Assembly (NCBI GenBank): GCA_964544865.1
Contig: CAZJDV010000026.1
Location: 1 to 26,674 of the forward strand
Direction of reading: 5' to 3'
Length of the DNA stretch: 26,674 bases
Source of the DNA: CAZJDV01 sp964544865
Lineage (GTDB): Bacteria; Chloroflexota; Dehalococcoidia; Lucifugimonadales; CAJWER01
The number at the start of each line of letters is the position of its first letter. Position 1 is the first letter of the stretch. Made by a program: the position numbers and the translations under genes. This document shows positions 17,953 to 26,674 of the stretch, piece by piece. The notes under the pieces are model-generated. The model was not told the DNA's origin. It was given only the letters and a program-made list of their open reading frames with translations, and did not search any database.

Positions 17953-19227
17953 CTACTCCCGGACCTGGCCCGAGCCCAGCACGGTCCATTTGTACGACGT
18001 CAACTCGATCAGCCCCATCGGCCCTCGGGCGTGGAGCTTGTTGGTGCTGATGCCGACCTCGGCGCCAAGCCCGAACTCGGCCCCATCGTTGAACCGAGAG
18101 CTGGCGTTGACCATGACCACGCCCGCGTCGACCTCATCGAGGAATCGCGTGGCGGCCGTGTAATCCTCCGTGACTATCGCCTCGGTGTGCCCTGAGGTGT
18201 AGGCCTCGATGTGGTCCAGCGCCTCATCCAGGGAATCCACGACCTTGACCGCGGCAGTGAGTGACAGGAACTCCCTGCCCCAGTCGCCGTCGGCCGCGGG
18301 AACGGCCCTCAGTCCGTCCGCCTTGCCGAGAATGCTCAGCGCGCGGCGGTCGCAGCGCATCTCGACACTGGCCTTCGACCACTCGGCGGCGATCCTGGGC
18401 AGGAACTCGGGTGCGATGCTCGAATCCACGAGCAGGGTGTCGAGGGCGTTGCAGACCGAAGGCCTGGAGACCTTGGCGTTGTAGGCGATCTCGACGGCCA
18501 TGTCGATCTTGGCGGACCCCTCGACGTAGGTATGGCAGACGCCGATGCCGCCTGTGATGGCGGGCATCGCCGACTCCGCGGCCACCCGGCGCACCAGCCC
18601 CTCGCCCCCACGCGGGATCATCAGGTCGATATGGTCTTTCATCGCGAGCATCTCGCCGACCAGGGCGCGGTCGGTGGAATCGACGAACTGGACCGCGTCC
18701 CGGGGAACTCCCGCCGACTCTATGCAGTCCCTCACGAGAGATGCCAGCGCGAGATTCGAGTTGATCGCCTCCTTGCCACCGCGGAGGATCACGGCGTTGC
18801 CCGACTTCACGCACAGCACGGCGATGTCTATGGTGACGTTGGGCCGGCTCTCGTAGATCGTGCCGATGACGCCCAGCGGCACGCGGCGCTTCCCCAGACG
18901 AAGCCCGTTTGGAAGCACCTGGAGCTCGGAGGTCTGGCCGATGGGATCGGGGAGCGCGGCCACGTTGCGCACGTCGTTGGCCAACCCCTCCAGCCGGGCT
19001 GGATCGAGGAGCAGGCGGTCAATGGAGGCCTCGCTGAGACCCTCGTTCTGTCCGGCCGCGCGGTCCCGCTCATTGGCCGCCAGGATATCTTCCCGGCGTG
19101 AACGGAGTCCGTCGACTATGTTGATCAGCGCCCGGTCCTTGACCATCGTCGGCAGCTTGGCCAAGACCCGTGCCGCCGCTCGCGCACTCAATCCGATCGC
19201 ATTCAGATCGACAGCCACGCCATGCAT
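17953..19227 (-). CDS. proA: Gamma-glutamyl phosphate reductase
   Basis: An intact 424-residue ProA, reducing gamma-glutamyl phosphate to glutamate-5-semialdehyde with NADPH in proline synthesis. Family marks include RVPLGVIGTIYESRPNVTID, LRGGKEAINSNLAL, LMIPRGGEGLVRRVAAES and the catalytic cysteine C259 in SRPSVCNALDTLLVD. The C-terminus has FNDGAEFGLGAEVGISTNKL and HARGPMGL. The length matches the family. It follows proB by 63 bases and is expected to share its transcript; ProA and ProB act in sequence because the phosphate intermediate is unstable. Confidence 0.97.
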   Translation of the reverse strand: MHGVAVDLNAIGLSARAAARVLAKLPTMVKDRALINIVDGLRSRREDILAANERDRAAGQNEGLSEASIDRLLLDPARLEGLANDVRNVAALPDPIGQTSELQVLPNGLRLGKRRVPLGVIGTIYESRPNVTIDIAVLCVKSGNAVILRGGKEAINSNLALASLVRDCIESAGVPRDAVQFVDSTDRALVGEMLAMKDHIDLMIPRGGEGLVRRVAAESAMPAITGGIGVCHTYVEGSAKIDMAVEIAYNAKVSRPSVCNALDTLLVDSSIAPEFLPRIAAEWSKASVEMRCDRRALSILGKADGLRAVPAADGDWGREFLSLTAAVKVVDSLDEALDHIEAYTSGHTEAIVTEDYTAATRFLDEVDAGVVMVNASSRFNDGAEFGLGAEVGISTNKLHARGPMGLIELTSYKWTVLGSGQVRE

Positions 19228-19290
19228 ACTCGCTTCTCACTTTCCGTTGTTGGGGCCGGCGCACATGCCTTCGAGACCGGCGGTATGGCG

Positions 19291-20454
19291 CTACATGCTA
19301 ACCATGTTGCTGCGATGTACGACCACATCTCCGTATTGATAGCCCAGCAGCTCCTCGATGCGGTCCGAGTGCGAGCCCCTAATCTTCTCCAACTCCAGCG
19401 AGCCGTAGTTGGTGATGCCCGCAGCGATCTTGCCGCCGCTGGCATCTAGGATCGAGACGATGTCGCCGCGCTTGAAGGACCCCAGGACCTCCTTCACACC
19501 GGCGGGGAGCAGGCTGCGGCTCTGGTGGCGGAGGACGGTGGATGCGCCCTCGTCCACAATGATCTCGCCCTTGGTCGAGAGGCCGCTGAGCATCCAGCGC
19601 TTTCGGCTTTCCATCTTGCTGCCCGTGGCGGGGAAAAGGGTGCCGATGCGCTCCCCCGCCGCCAGACGGGTCAGCACGTCACGCTCCAGGCCGTTAGCGA
19701 TGACGACGGTGACGCCGGAGGCAGTTGCCAGACGGGCGGCCTCCAACTTGGTCGCCATGCCGCCCTGGCCCTGATTCTCCCACGAACCGCCGGCCAGCGC
19801 CTCGATGTCGCCATCCAGGCGCTCAACAACCGGAATGAGCCTGGCGCTGGAGTCTAGATGAGGATCGGCGGTGAACAGGCCGTCTACCTGTCCCAGCAGG
19901 ACCAGGAATTCGGCGTCTACCAGGTTGGCGACCATGGCCGACAGGGTGTCGTTGTCCCCGAAGATGTCGCCCTCCAGCTCGTCCACGGCGACCACGTCGT
20001 TCTCGTTGATGATGGGCACCACGCGAAGCTCGAGGAGCGACAGCAGGGTGTTGCGCACGTTCAGGTAACCCAGTCGCTCGGCGAGGTCCTTGCGGGAGAG
20101 AAGCGCCTGGGCCACGGGAATCTGGCGCCAGTCGAATAGCTGCTCGTAGGCGTGCATGAGCCGCCCCTGTCCCGCCGCCGCAAGCACCTGCTTGAAGGGC
20201 ACTCCCTTTCCTCCGCGCGGCACTCCCAGTACGTGGAGCCCCGCGGCCACGGCGCCGGACGATACCAGCAGTGTCTCGACGCCGGCCAGATGGAGCTGTG
20301 AGATCTGCTCGACCAGCGTGGCCATCACCTGAAGGTTGAGGCGGTCGCCGCCGCCGGTAAGCAAGGTCGTGCCCGCCTTGACCACGATGCGGCGGTACCG
20401 TGGCGCGCCGCCGACATGGCTGAGTGGCGTCGAAATCTTGCTCTGGGAAGGCAT
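19291..20454 (-). CDS. proB: Glutamate 5-kinase with PUA domain
   Basis: A 387-residue ProB, which phosphorylates glutamate, the first and usually feedback-inhibited step of proline synthesis. The amino-acid kinase fold shows RIVVKAGTTLL, ETLLVSSGAVAAGLHVLG, VPIINENDVVAVDEL and FGDNDTLSAMVANLVDAEFL, then GGMATKLEAARLA. The C-terminal PUA domain starts near KGEIIVDEGAS and ends QYGDVVVHRSNMVSM. I choose ATG 20454; the TTG at 20520 lies upstream of the -10 box and cannot be transcribed from it. The leader from the predicted start point is about 40 bases. It is followed by proA. Confidence 0.96.
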   Translation of the reverse strand: MPSQSKISTPLSHVGGAPRYRRIVVKAGTTLLTGGGDRLNLQVMATLVEQISQLHLAGVETLLVSSGAVAAGLHVLGVPRGGKGVPFKQVLAAAGQGRLMHAYEQLFDWRQIPVAQALLSRKDLAERLGYLNVRNTLLSLLELRVVPIINENDVVAVDELEGDIFGDNDTLSAMVANLVDAEFLVLLGQVDGLFTADPHLDSSARLIPVVERLDGDIEALAGGSWENQGQGGMATKLEAARLATASGVTVVIANGLERDVLTRLAAGERIGTLFPATGSKMESRKRWMLSGLSTKGEIIVDEGASTVLRHQSRSLLPAGVKEVLGSFKRGDIVSILDASGGKIAAGITNYGSLELEKIRGSHSDRIEELLGYQYGDVVVHRSNMVSM

Positions 20455-20503
20455 CGGCTGGCCCCGGGACGATAGCTTGCGTGCACTGGACCGGAACGAG
20501 CCT

Positions 20504-20533
20504 ATTATATCAGCGCCCAAGAGTCAGCAACAA
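20504..20533 (-). promoter_or_regulatory. Promoter of proB-proA
   Basis: On the minus strand TTGTTG (complement of 20528-20533) is followed after 18 bases by TATAAT (complement of 20504-20509), preceded by TGA at 20510-20512, making an extended -10. It matches the dgt extended -10 exactly. Confidence 0.6.
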
Positions 20534-20577
20534 GGCAGGCTCCCCTCCACGGCATGCGGTCGCGGGCAGACGCGGAC

Positions 20578-21624
20578 CTACCAGGAGGGGCTCGTGTCTG
20601 CGAAGCTGTTGGTGGTCAGCCGAGACTGGCTGCCGCCGTCCACGTCCATCACGAATATCTCAGCGTCCCCGTCCAGATAGGACACAAAGGCGATCCACCT
20701 GCCATTGGGGGACCAGACCGGCTCGTCATCCTTGACCTCGTTGTGGGTGAGCCTGTCGTGCCCGGTCACATCGGGCTCGGTAACGTAGATCTCGGCGTTG
20801 CCGTCCTGCTCCGATACAAACAGTAGCCGCTTGCCGTCGGGAGACCATGACAAGGCATACTCGGCGGCCTCGTTTTCGGTGACCCTCTTCTGCTCGCCGC
20901 CGTCGGCGCTCATCACGTATATCTCCGGGTTGCCGTCCCGGGTGGAGATGAACGCGAAACGCTTGGAGTCGGGCGACCACACGGGGCTGAAATCGGGCGT
21001 CTCGGTGAGGCGGAACTCGTTGACGCCGTCCGGATTTCGCCGGTATATACCCCGCCCATTTCCCTCGGGCACCACGAAGGCGACCGACTTGCCGTCAGAA
21101 GACCAGCCGCCGATCTCGTCCCCCGCGATGGCCGTGAGCAGCAAAGGCTCCGCACCGTCGATGCTACCGACCCATAGCGAGGTGGCTCCGTCCTCTCTAA
21201 ATACGTACGCCAATCGGTTGCTCGCGGGGGACCAACTGTGGCTGCTCAGCCGGCCCGGCCCTGTGGTGAGCTGCTGCCGCTCGGCGCCGTCGACCTGCAT
21301 GACCTCCAGGCTGACGGTGTCCGCGGACCCGGAGAGAAAGGCCACAAGCTTGCCGTTCGGGGACAGGACCGGCGCGAACTCATCGGCGATGCTTTGCGTC
21401 AGGTTGACCGCGTCGCCGCCATCCTGCTGGACGGAGTAGATCTCAAGGTTTCCGTCTCTGTCCGAAGTGAAGACGATAGGTGGCTGGCCGACGGCGCAGG
21501 CCAGGGCGGGCGTCAGCAGAAAGAGCGCCAGCGCGGCCGCGGCCCTGGCCCGCCGGAGCGGACGGCGCAGTCGCTTGGCCGTCTTCAAGCGCAGGCTTGC
21601 GGAGTCGCGGGTTGTGAACCTCAA
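20578..21624 (-). CDS. Secreted TolB-like beta-propeller protein
   Basis: A 348-residue protein with an N-terminal signal (AAAALALFLLTPALACAVGQ; cleavage either at ALA or at the Cys) followed by WD40-like PD40 repeats. Six or so blades repeat the pattern WSPDGKRLLFVSEQDGNAEI followed by Y-V, an Asp-Gly turn and an R-L-T ending. Such propellers resemble the C-terminal domain of TolB and are exported; without Tol partners a role in binding or sensing at the surface is only a guess. The start is TTG 21624 with AAGGAG 9 bases upstream. It diverges from the FHA gene. Confidence 0.9.
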   Translation of the reverse strand: MRFTTRDSASLRLKTAKRLRRPLRRARAAAALALFLLTPALACAVGQPPIVFTSDRDGNLEIYSVQQDGGDAVNLTQSIADEFAPVLSPNGKLVAFLSGSADTVSLEVMQVDGAERQQLTTGPGRLSSHSWSPASNRLAYVFREDGATSLWVGSIDGAEPLLLTAIAGDEIGGWSSDGKSVAFVVPEGNGRGIYRRNPDGVNEFRLTETPDFSPVWSPDSKRFAFISTRDGNPEIYVMSADGGEQKRVTENEAAEYALSWSPDGKRLLFVSEQDGNAEIYVTEPDVTGHDRLTHNEVKDDEPVWSPNGRWIAFVSYLDGDAEIFVMDVDGGSQSRLTTNSFADTSPSW

Positions 21625-21796
21625 TTGTTTTCACTCCTTGCCAGGAGAATCTGAGATTACTCTGCGCTCGCCGACCTTGAGCGCCACCGACATCTTATCA
21701 CTACCTCCAAGGTGAACCAAGGCTGTTCCGGGCCATGTTGCGAGAGCCGCCGGTCACATCGACCGCACGATCTCCGAGATAGCAGGAGGGTCTTTC

Positions 21797-22285
21797 TTGG
21801 GAGAATACCTTGGCACCTCCGGGAAAGCGGCCAGGGTTGACCGCCTCTGGGACGATACGTATGATCGCCGCTGTGGGCCGTCCCTCCCGGCCCTTCCCGT
21901 GTCATCCTCCCCATCCTGGGTGCTCATGATGGTGTTGTACGGCGAGGCGATACTGCTGGTGCGTGGAGGCCCGAACGAGGGGTCTTCTCTCCTCCTTTCC
22001 GAAGGCATGATCATGATCGGCCGTGCTCCCTTGAACGACATAGTGCTGGAGGAGCCCGGGGTTTCGCGCCAGCACGCCGACATCCGCGGAGACTCTGAGG
22101 GCTATTGGCTCGCCGACCTCCGCAGCCGGAATGGCACCTTCGTCAACGGCGAACGAATTGGCGTCGTGCCGCATCGACTTAGCAACTTCGACCGAATCGA
22201 GATGGGTGGCACCGCGACGCGTGTGCATTGGATATTCATGGAGTCCCAGGCGACCATAGACATACCTCTGCCGACGCAGGAGTAG
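21797..22285 (+). CDS. FHA domain protein
   Basis: A 163-residue protein with one forkhead-associated domain that binds phosphothreonine: IMIGRAPLNDIVLEEPGVSR, QHADIRGD, then WLADLRSRNGTFVNGERIG. The GR, SRQH and NGT residues are all present. I choose TTG 21797 because a full AGGAGGG (21784-21790) lies 6 bases upstream; a start at ATG 21926 would give just the domain and has no ribosome binding site. It sits directly before the decayed pilB, an FHA-pilus layout that I recall from Chloroflexota. A Ser/Thr kinase elsewhere in the window could supply its phosphorylated partner. Confidence 0.88.
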   Translation: MGEYLGTSGKAARVDRLWDDTYDRRCGPSLPALPVSSSPSWVLMMVLYGEAILLVRGGPNEGSSLLLSEGMIMIGRAPLNDIVLEEPGVSRQHADIRGDSEGYWLADLRSRNGTFVNGERIGVVPHRLSNFDRIEMGGTATRVHWIFMESQATIDIPLPTQE

Positions 22286-22727
22286 TCCGGGAGCAACCCC
22301 GGTTCCGAGCGGGCAATGCGCCACTCTCACACAGCCCGAATCACCTGACATTCGTGGGTGGAAATCGCCTCAAACATCCTCCAAGAGTGCCGTATTCGTC
22401 CCCACTGCTCCGGCGGCGATCTGTCCACGGGTGACAGAAACTGTTTGAACGTTTCTTAGACGTCGGCAAAACGTGCGTTGTTGCGACCTATTGTTCGCTT
22501 TTCCAAAGTAGATATGCTAGATTAAGATATGGGCTCCGGGCCTTCGCAGACGGCGTGAGAGCAAGTTATGGCCCACGCCGACCTGAGCCAGAGCCCGGAT
22601 GTTCGGAGCGCAATGGCCCCCGTCCGGCGCCATAGCCGGGCGACTACCCCATGCACGCTCCCGTCGCCGTTATTGCGGGCGGCATGTCTGGGCGGGTGGA
22701 GACCGTCCACCCGATAACGAGGACTCG
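22286..22727. other. Intergenic region before pilB
   Basis: About 440 bases without a supported gene. It includes a weak hairpin right after the FHA stop and a candidate promoter at 22491-22518 in an A/T-rich patch, then GC-rich leader sequence. I looked for a cyclic-di-GMP riboswitch and saw none. Confidence 0.5.
22491..22518 (+). promoter_or_regulatory. Candidate promoter of the pilus locus
   Basis: TTGTTC (22491-22496) and TATGCT (22513-22518), spaced by 16 bases, lie in a locally A/T-rich segment. Each box has mismatches to consensus. The leader to the pilB start would be about 200 bases. Confidence 0.35.
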
Positions 22728-24214
22728 ATGGTTACAGGTGGCACCACATCCTTTGAGGAGCGCGTAGGGCGTGTCCTGCTGGACGCCGAGTTCGTAACGA
22801 ACGATCAGTTGGACCAGGCCAGGCAACAAAGCGTCACGCAGGGCGAGGGTCTGCTCGATACGCTCGTGTCGCTCGGCATCGTGGCCTGCGAGACCCTCAC
22901 AACCATCCTGAGCTTCCAGCTCAAGATTCCCGTCGTCGACCTCAAGTCTGTCCAGGTGGACCCCGAGGCTGTTGGACTCGTGCCAGAAGATTTCGCCTGC
23001 GAGAACAACATCCTTCCCGTGGGGTTCGAGGCCGATGGCTCGCTTCGAATCGCCACCATGGTGCCCAACGACTTCCATCTCTCGTCACGGCTGTCGTCGA
23101 TCACAGGCCGACAGACGAAATTCGCACTCGCACTGAGCGGCGGCCTAGACCAGCTCATCGAACGCACATACGCCACAGGCCTTGGCCCGCAGGCGCCAAG
23201 CCCCACCCCGTCCGACGAGCCCGGTGTCCGCACCGATATCGCGGTCGCCCCGAGGGAAGACACCGCCCAGATCGGCGGCGTTCTGGGCCAGGATGTCGCG
23301 CAGCTACCAGCCGTCCAGGCCGTGGAGATGGTGACGCTGCAGGCAGTTGAGCGAAAGGCATCTGACATACATATCGTGCCGACGGCCGACTCCGGCAACG
23401 TGCTCTTTCGCCTGGACGGCGTGCTGCAGGACCAGGTCGACCTTCCCCTGTGGCTGCACGAGTCCCTGGTATCCAGGATCAAGGTCCTGGCGAAGATGGA
23501 TATCTCGGAGAACCGGCGTCCCCAGGACGGTAGCTTCACGCTCCAATTCAGGGAAAAGCACGTCAATTTCAGGGTGTCCACCATTGGGATCACCTGGGGC
23601 GAGATGATGGTGATCCACATTCTTGACCGCTCCGAGGGCATCCTGAGTCTGGAGGACATCGGCCTCGACGCCAGGCCGCTGCTCGGCTGACGGCATCTCC
23701 TTGGCCTCCGTTCGGAATGGTGCTCGTATCCGGCCCCACGGGCTCGGGCGAAACCACGACGCTCTACGCCTCCGTTACGGAGCTCGTAAAGGACCGCGGC
23801 AACATCATGACCGTGGGGGACCCGGTAGAGTACCGGATGGACGACCTCCATTAGATCTAGGTAAACAGGGCGGCCGGCATAGACTTCCCGACGGGCTTGA
23901 AGTCCATCATGCGGCTGGACCAGGACGTAATCCTGATGGGCGAGGTCAGAGATGCGGAGACGGCGAAGAACGCCGTCGACGCCGCTCTCACCGGCCGCAT
24001 GGTGCTCGCGTCCGTCCACAGCAACGACGCCGCTTACTCGTTCGTGCGGATGCTCGACCTGGGCATCGAGCCATACATGGCCGCGACCGCCATCGCGGGC
24101 GGGCTCGCGCAGCGCCTGGTGCGCAAGATATGTCCACACTGCAAGATGTGGGTGGAGTTGGGTGCCGCGAAATCGCTGGCATATGAGAGTGAGCTGCAGG
24201 AGGAAGCAGGGTAG
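22728..24214 (+). pseudogene. pilB: Dead type IV pilus assembly ATPase
   Basis: The ATG at 22728 follows GAGG (22719-22722). The N-terminal MshEN-like domain (FEERVGRVLLDAEFVTNDQL) and N-lobe (ASDIHIVPTADSGNVLFRLD, then ENRRPQDGS) are intact up to TGA 23688-23690. A base is missing near 23709. The ATPase core continues with GPTGSGET: the Walker A Lys is Glu (GAA at 23750-23752). The Asp box reads MTVGDPVEY, Glu to Gly (23816-23818). The HQIQVN site reads stop-I-stop (TAG 23852-23854 and 23858-23860). The His box (LASVHSNDAAYSFVRMLDLG) and CPHC remain, but the second half of the zinc motif and the C-terminus are missing, and the frame runs into a pilN-like remnant. It cannot hydrolyse ATP. All five point changes are transitions. 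Confidence 0.88.
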
Positions 24215-24223
24215 CTAGCCTCC

Positions 24224-24544
24224 ATGCAGGAGCAGGTGACCCAGGGCCAGACCTTACAGAATGAGGCTTCACTGGCCTACGAGGGCCTTTTAGCCCCAAC
24301 CGATTGGGCGGCGGCCTTCGAGATTTTGCTCGGAGTGGACAGCGAAACAATCTCTTTCCAGAGTGCCCCCACCGACCCTGACGTAAAGATCGAGGCATCA
24401 GGCGTGCTCGGGGGGCTGGATGCCTTGCTGGAGTTGGACGCCTACCTGGGGGAGGTGGATGATGTTCTAGACCTCCTCAGCAGGCAGTCGGAGGAGGACG
24501 AGGAAGGAATTCGAACATTCAGCGTTGAGATCGCGGTAATGTAA
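24224..24544 (+). pseudogene. 3' remnant of a PilN-like protein
   Basis: A 106-residue piece ending EDEEGIRTFSVEIAVM, with DWAAAFEILLGVDSETISFQ and a short helical end. This matches the periplasmic half of PilN-type assembly proteins in pattern. Its N-terminus (cytosolic tail, transmembrane helix) is absent. Upstream and in the same frame, coding-like heptads (SLAYESELQEEAG, TAG 24212-24214, LASMQEQVTQ) suggest the coiled-coil of the same protein joined to pilB. It is 25 bases ahead of the PilO-like gene, the normal gene order. Confidence 0.6.
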
Positions 24545-24569
24545 ACGGCAAGTACTGCAACAAATACGA

Positions 24570-25142
24570 GTGCTGGTCCGGCTTGAGACGACGATGCTGC
24601 TGGTCGTCGTGGTCATTGCCGCCGGCGGCGCCTACTACTACATGGAGTCGTCCGCGGTCAAGGCGCAGGTCCGAGACCTCGCAGAACAATACGAACTCGC
24701 GGCGGATGACCTGGTCGCCATGAAGGCCGAAACCGCCAGGCTGACCGAGGCGCTCGACCAAAAGAGCTCGGAGATGGCGAGTCTCCAGGAGAGCAGCCAG
24801 AGCCAGGAGATGACCTCGGTGGAGGCGACCTCTCTTTTTAATCGCCAGCAGGCGCAGGATATCGGCGTGAGGCTGATCGAATTCGTGGCTGAGGCGGACT
24901 TGGAGCTGCCATCCCTCGATACCGTCAGGGTCGCGCTAGAGATAGGATCGCTGGAGGTGCCGGCCTTCAACTACTCCATTGTGGCGGCTGGGCCTTCCAA
25001 TCCACTGCTAGAAATGCTCGCGCTGGTCGAGGAAACGAGGGCGGCCAAGATCGACACACTCAAGCTGAAATGCGACCCGGAAGACGCCAACAAGTGGGTC
25101 ATGACCCTGAACGTCAACGTCGTCTTCGCCGAGGAGGGCTAG
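24570..25142 (+). CDS. PilO-like protein
   Basis: A 190-residue protein with one transmembrane helix (MLLVVVVIAAGGAYYYME), a coiled coil (VRDLAEQYELAADDLVAMKA and onward), and a compact C-terminal alpha-beta domain (FNYSIVAAGPSNPLLEMLAL, then WVMTLNVNVVFAEEG). Single helix, coiled coil, then ferredoxin-like domain is the PilO layout; PilO pairs with PilN in the inner-membrane platform of type IV pili. The start is GTG 24570 or ATG 24594, both without a ribosome binding site; the frame is open back to 24540 with plausible residues (KRQVLQQIRVLVRLETT), so the original start may have been lost. Given the dead pilB it is probably not functional in a pilus. Confidence 0.65.
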   Translation: MLVRLETTMLLVVVVIAAGGAYYYMESSAVKAQVRDLAEQYELAADDLVAMKAETARLTEALDQKSSEMASLQESSQSQEMTSVEATSLFNRQQAQDIGVRLIEFVAEADLELPSLDTVRVALEIGSLEVPAFNYSIVAAGPSNPLLEMLALVEETRAAKIDTLKLKCDPEDANKWVMTLNVNVVFAEEG

Positions 25143-25849
25143 TCCGGTCTTTTCGTCCAGCCACCTGTGCGGAGATCGACGACGGTCCAAACGCTTCGCG
25201 TGATCTAACGGGCTGGGCCAGCGGCGCCGTCATGACCTACGCCGGCGGGTCCATCTACGCCTTCCGCGGCGCCAGCAAAAAGGACTTTTGGCGATACGAC
25301 GTCAGTGGCGATAGCTGGACCGAGCTTTCGGACGCCCCCGACAAGGTCCAGTGGGACGGCGCACTCACATCGGACGGCTCGGGCACTCTCTATGCGCTGC
25401 GCTGCGACAGAAAGAAGGACTGCTGGAAGTACAGTATCTCAGCCGATGCCTGGACATCGCTGGAAGATGCTCCCGACAAGGTGCAAAAGGGCGGCGCTCT
25501 CGTGCATGTCGGCGGGCTGGTCTACGCCCTGCGCGGCGACAACAAGGACGACTTCTGGAAACACAGCGTGGCCGGCGATAGCTGGACATCGCTGGCGGAC
25601 ACGCCGAACGCCATTGAGGAGGGCGGCTCAATGGCCTGGAACGGTGGGGATTACATCTACACCCTGCGAGGCGACAAAGCTAAGGAGTTCTGGCGATACC
25701 GCATCAGCACAAATGAGTGGGAGGAGCTTGAGGATACGCCGGAGAACGTGGACGACGGTGGGGCGCTGGTGTACCTGGACGGGACGCTGTATGCGCTGAC
25801 AGGCGACAACAAGTTCGACTTCTGGATGTACGTCCCGGAGTCCGAGTAG
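25142..25849 (+). pseudogene. 5'-truncated kelch-repeat protein
   Basis: Four full and one partial kelch-type repeats of about 45 residues, each with the pattern GGALVYxGGxxYALRGD, DFW-x-Y and SWTSLxDAP. The last ends DFWMYVPESE. Upstream of the first full repeat there is only a degenerate half repeat (ATCAEIDDGPNAS) directly behind the PilO stop, with no signal peptide, no ribosome binding site and no start codon before ATG 25232. A complete kelch protein would be an exported six- or seven-bladed propeller, so the 5' part appears deleted. One Cys pair replaces usual residues in repeat 2 (ALRCDRKKDCW). Confidence 0.65.
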
Positions 25850-25926
25850 TCCGGCCGCACTCTCGCGAGTCGTCAAAGAGGGTGTGCCCCCTCATCCCGC
25901 TCTCGCTGCCGAAAAGGGCAATACCG

Positions 25927-26674
25927 CTACCAACTCAGGGCGTAGCAGGCCCGCCTGGGGTCCGCGCCGGTGCTCAGGACTCCCGTCTCGATGTCCCTGA
26001 CCGCAATGGTCGCGCCCATTCCACAGACCTCACCCGCCGCGATCTCGTGCCCCATCGCCCGCAATGCCTCGGCGGTGTCCCCCGTGATTTCCGTCTCGAC
26101 GGAGAGCTGGCCGGGAAGGTACTCATGGGGAAAGAAGGAGTTGGTGACGCTGTCGGTGGCGAACCTGGGGGCCTCGATAGCCTCCTGCGGATTCATGCCG
26201 AATAGCAAGGTGTTCAGCATGAGCTGAAGGTTTGCCTGCGCCTGGTGGTCGCCTCCCGGACATCCGAATGTCATGACGGGCTCGCCGTCTTTCACCGCGA
26301 TGTAATTGACGAGGGTGGTCCGGGGCCGTTTCCCCGGCGCCAGAACGTTGGGGTGGCCCTCGCTCAAATTGAACATCTCGATGCGGGTGCTGAGCGTAAA
26401 CCCAAGCTCTGGGAAGAACACTGACTTGCCGAAGGAGCCGCCGCTCGGAGTAGCGCAGACCATGTTTCCGTCGCGGTCTATCGCCGCTATGTGCGTCGTC
26501 CCCTGCTCGTCGTTTCGACCGATGTCCTGAGAGCCGCCGACCGGAGCCGGTACGCCTGCCTGCCCGGCGTTGGAGCTGGAGTACCGCCAGGGGTCTCCCG
26601 GCGGCGGCAGCTCCGGGTATGCGCGTCCGGGGTCGATCTTTCCGGCGCGTCCGGCCGCATACTCCTTGGAGAGC
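25927..26674 (-). CDS. ggt: Gamma-glutamyltransferase, C-terminal part
   Basis: The gene enters from the right edge and ends at TAG 25927-25929, so about 248 residues of the C-terminal half are seen. It has the small-subunit start DEQGTTHIAAIDRDGNMV, where the first Thr of TTH is the nucleophile formed by self-cleavage. PSGGSFGKS, MTFGCPGGDHQAQANLQLML and GMNPQEAIEAPRFATDS follow. The family cleaves gamma-glutamyl bonds of glutathione and related compounds, usually outside the cytoplasm. Some members are acylases or unknown. The large subunit and any signal peptide lie outside the window. Confidence 0.9.
   Translation of the reverse strand, partial: LSKEYAAGRAGKIDPGRAYPELPPPGDPWRYSSSNAGQAGVPAPVGGSQDIGRNDEQGTTHIAAIDRDGNMVCATPSGGSFGKSVFFPELGFTLSTRIEMFNLSEGHPNVLAPGKRPRTTLVNYIAVKDGEPVMTFGCPGGDHQAQANLQLMLNTLLFGMNPQEAIEAPRFATDSVTNSFFPHEYLPGQLSVETEITGDTAEALRAMGHEIAAGEVCGMGATIAVRDIETGVLSTGADPRRACYALSW

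Noticed and set aside
22533..22727. Riboswitch (cyclic-di-GMP type) before pilB
   Set aside because: I could not place the conserved core or tetraloop-receptor motifs; the leader is just GC-rich.

Overview
The window looks like a chromosomal segment of a high-GC bacterium, most likely a Chloroflexota member of the SAR202/Dehalococcoidia type. The lineage is inferred from protein style (DnaG with a C-x3-C zinc-knuckle spacing, tandem-repeat lipoproteins, a kinase linker seen in that group) and not from any search. No rRNA, tRNA, CRISPR array or transposase was recognised. A 10-base N run at 1450-1459 marks a scaffold join.

Layout. 261-2082: a decayed pair, a YwfO-type HD phosphohydrolase and a YwgA-like partner. 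2111-3116: a DUF2461 protein and a 44-residue membrane peptide. 3235-6166: a beta-hydroxyacid dehydrogenase with a clear promoter, then OsmC, an alpha/beta hydrolase and an RraA-like protein; OsmC and the hydrolase carry frameshifts. 6332-8514 (minus): a large repeat-containing lipoprotein gene with two frameshifts and one stop. 8818-13514: dgt, then dnaG-rpoD, all intact and driven from recognisable promoters. 13718-17533: a DUF362 protein, a tail-anchored Ser/Thr kinase (one frameshift) and a PAC2 protein. 17583-20454 (minus): proB-proA for proline synthesis plus a small unknown gene. 20578-21624 (minus): a secreted TolB-like propeller. 21797-25849: an FHA protein followed by the wreck of a type IV pilus locus (dead pilB, pilN remnant, PilO-like gene, 5'-truncated kelch gene). 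25927-26674 (minus): the 3' part of a gamma-glutamyltransferase.

The main theme is selective decay. Housekeeping genes (dgt, dnaG, rpoD, proB, proA) are open from end to end, while accessory genes carry premature stops, single-base indels and, in two cases, loss of catalytic residues. The HD gene has lost its HD doublet and pilB has lost its Walker A lysine and Asp-box glutamate; all these changes are explainable by single transitions. pilB also appears to be joined to pilN by a deletion. Either this genome is in active reduction, or the assembly carries transition and homopolymer errors; read mapping would decide. The most unusual intact designs are the kinase, with an MgtE-N-like helical linker and a C-terminal membrane anchor, and the three-repeat lipoprotein.
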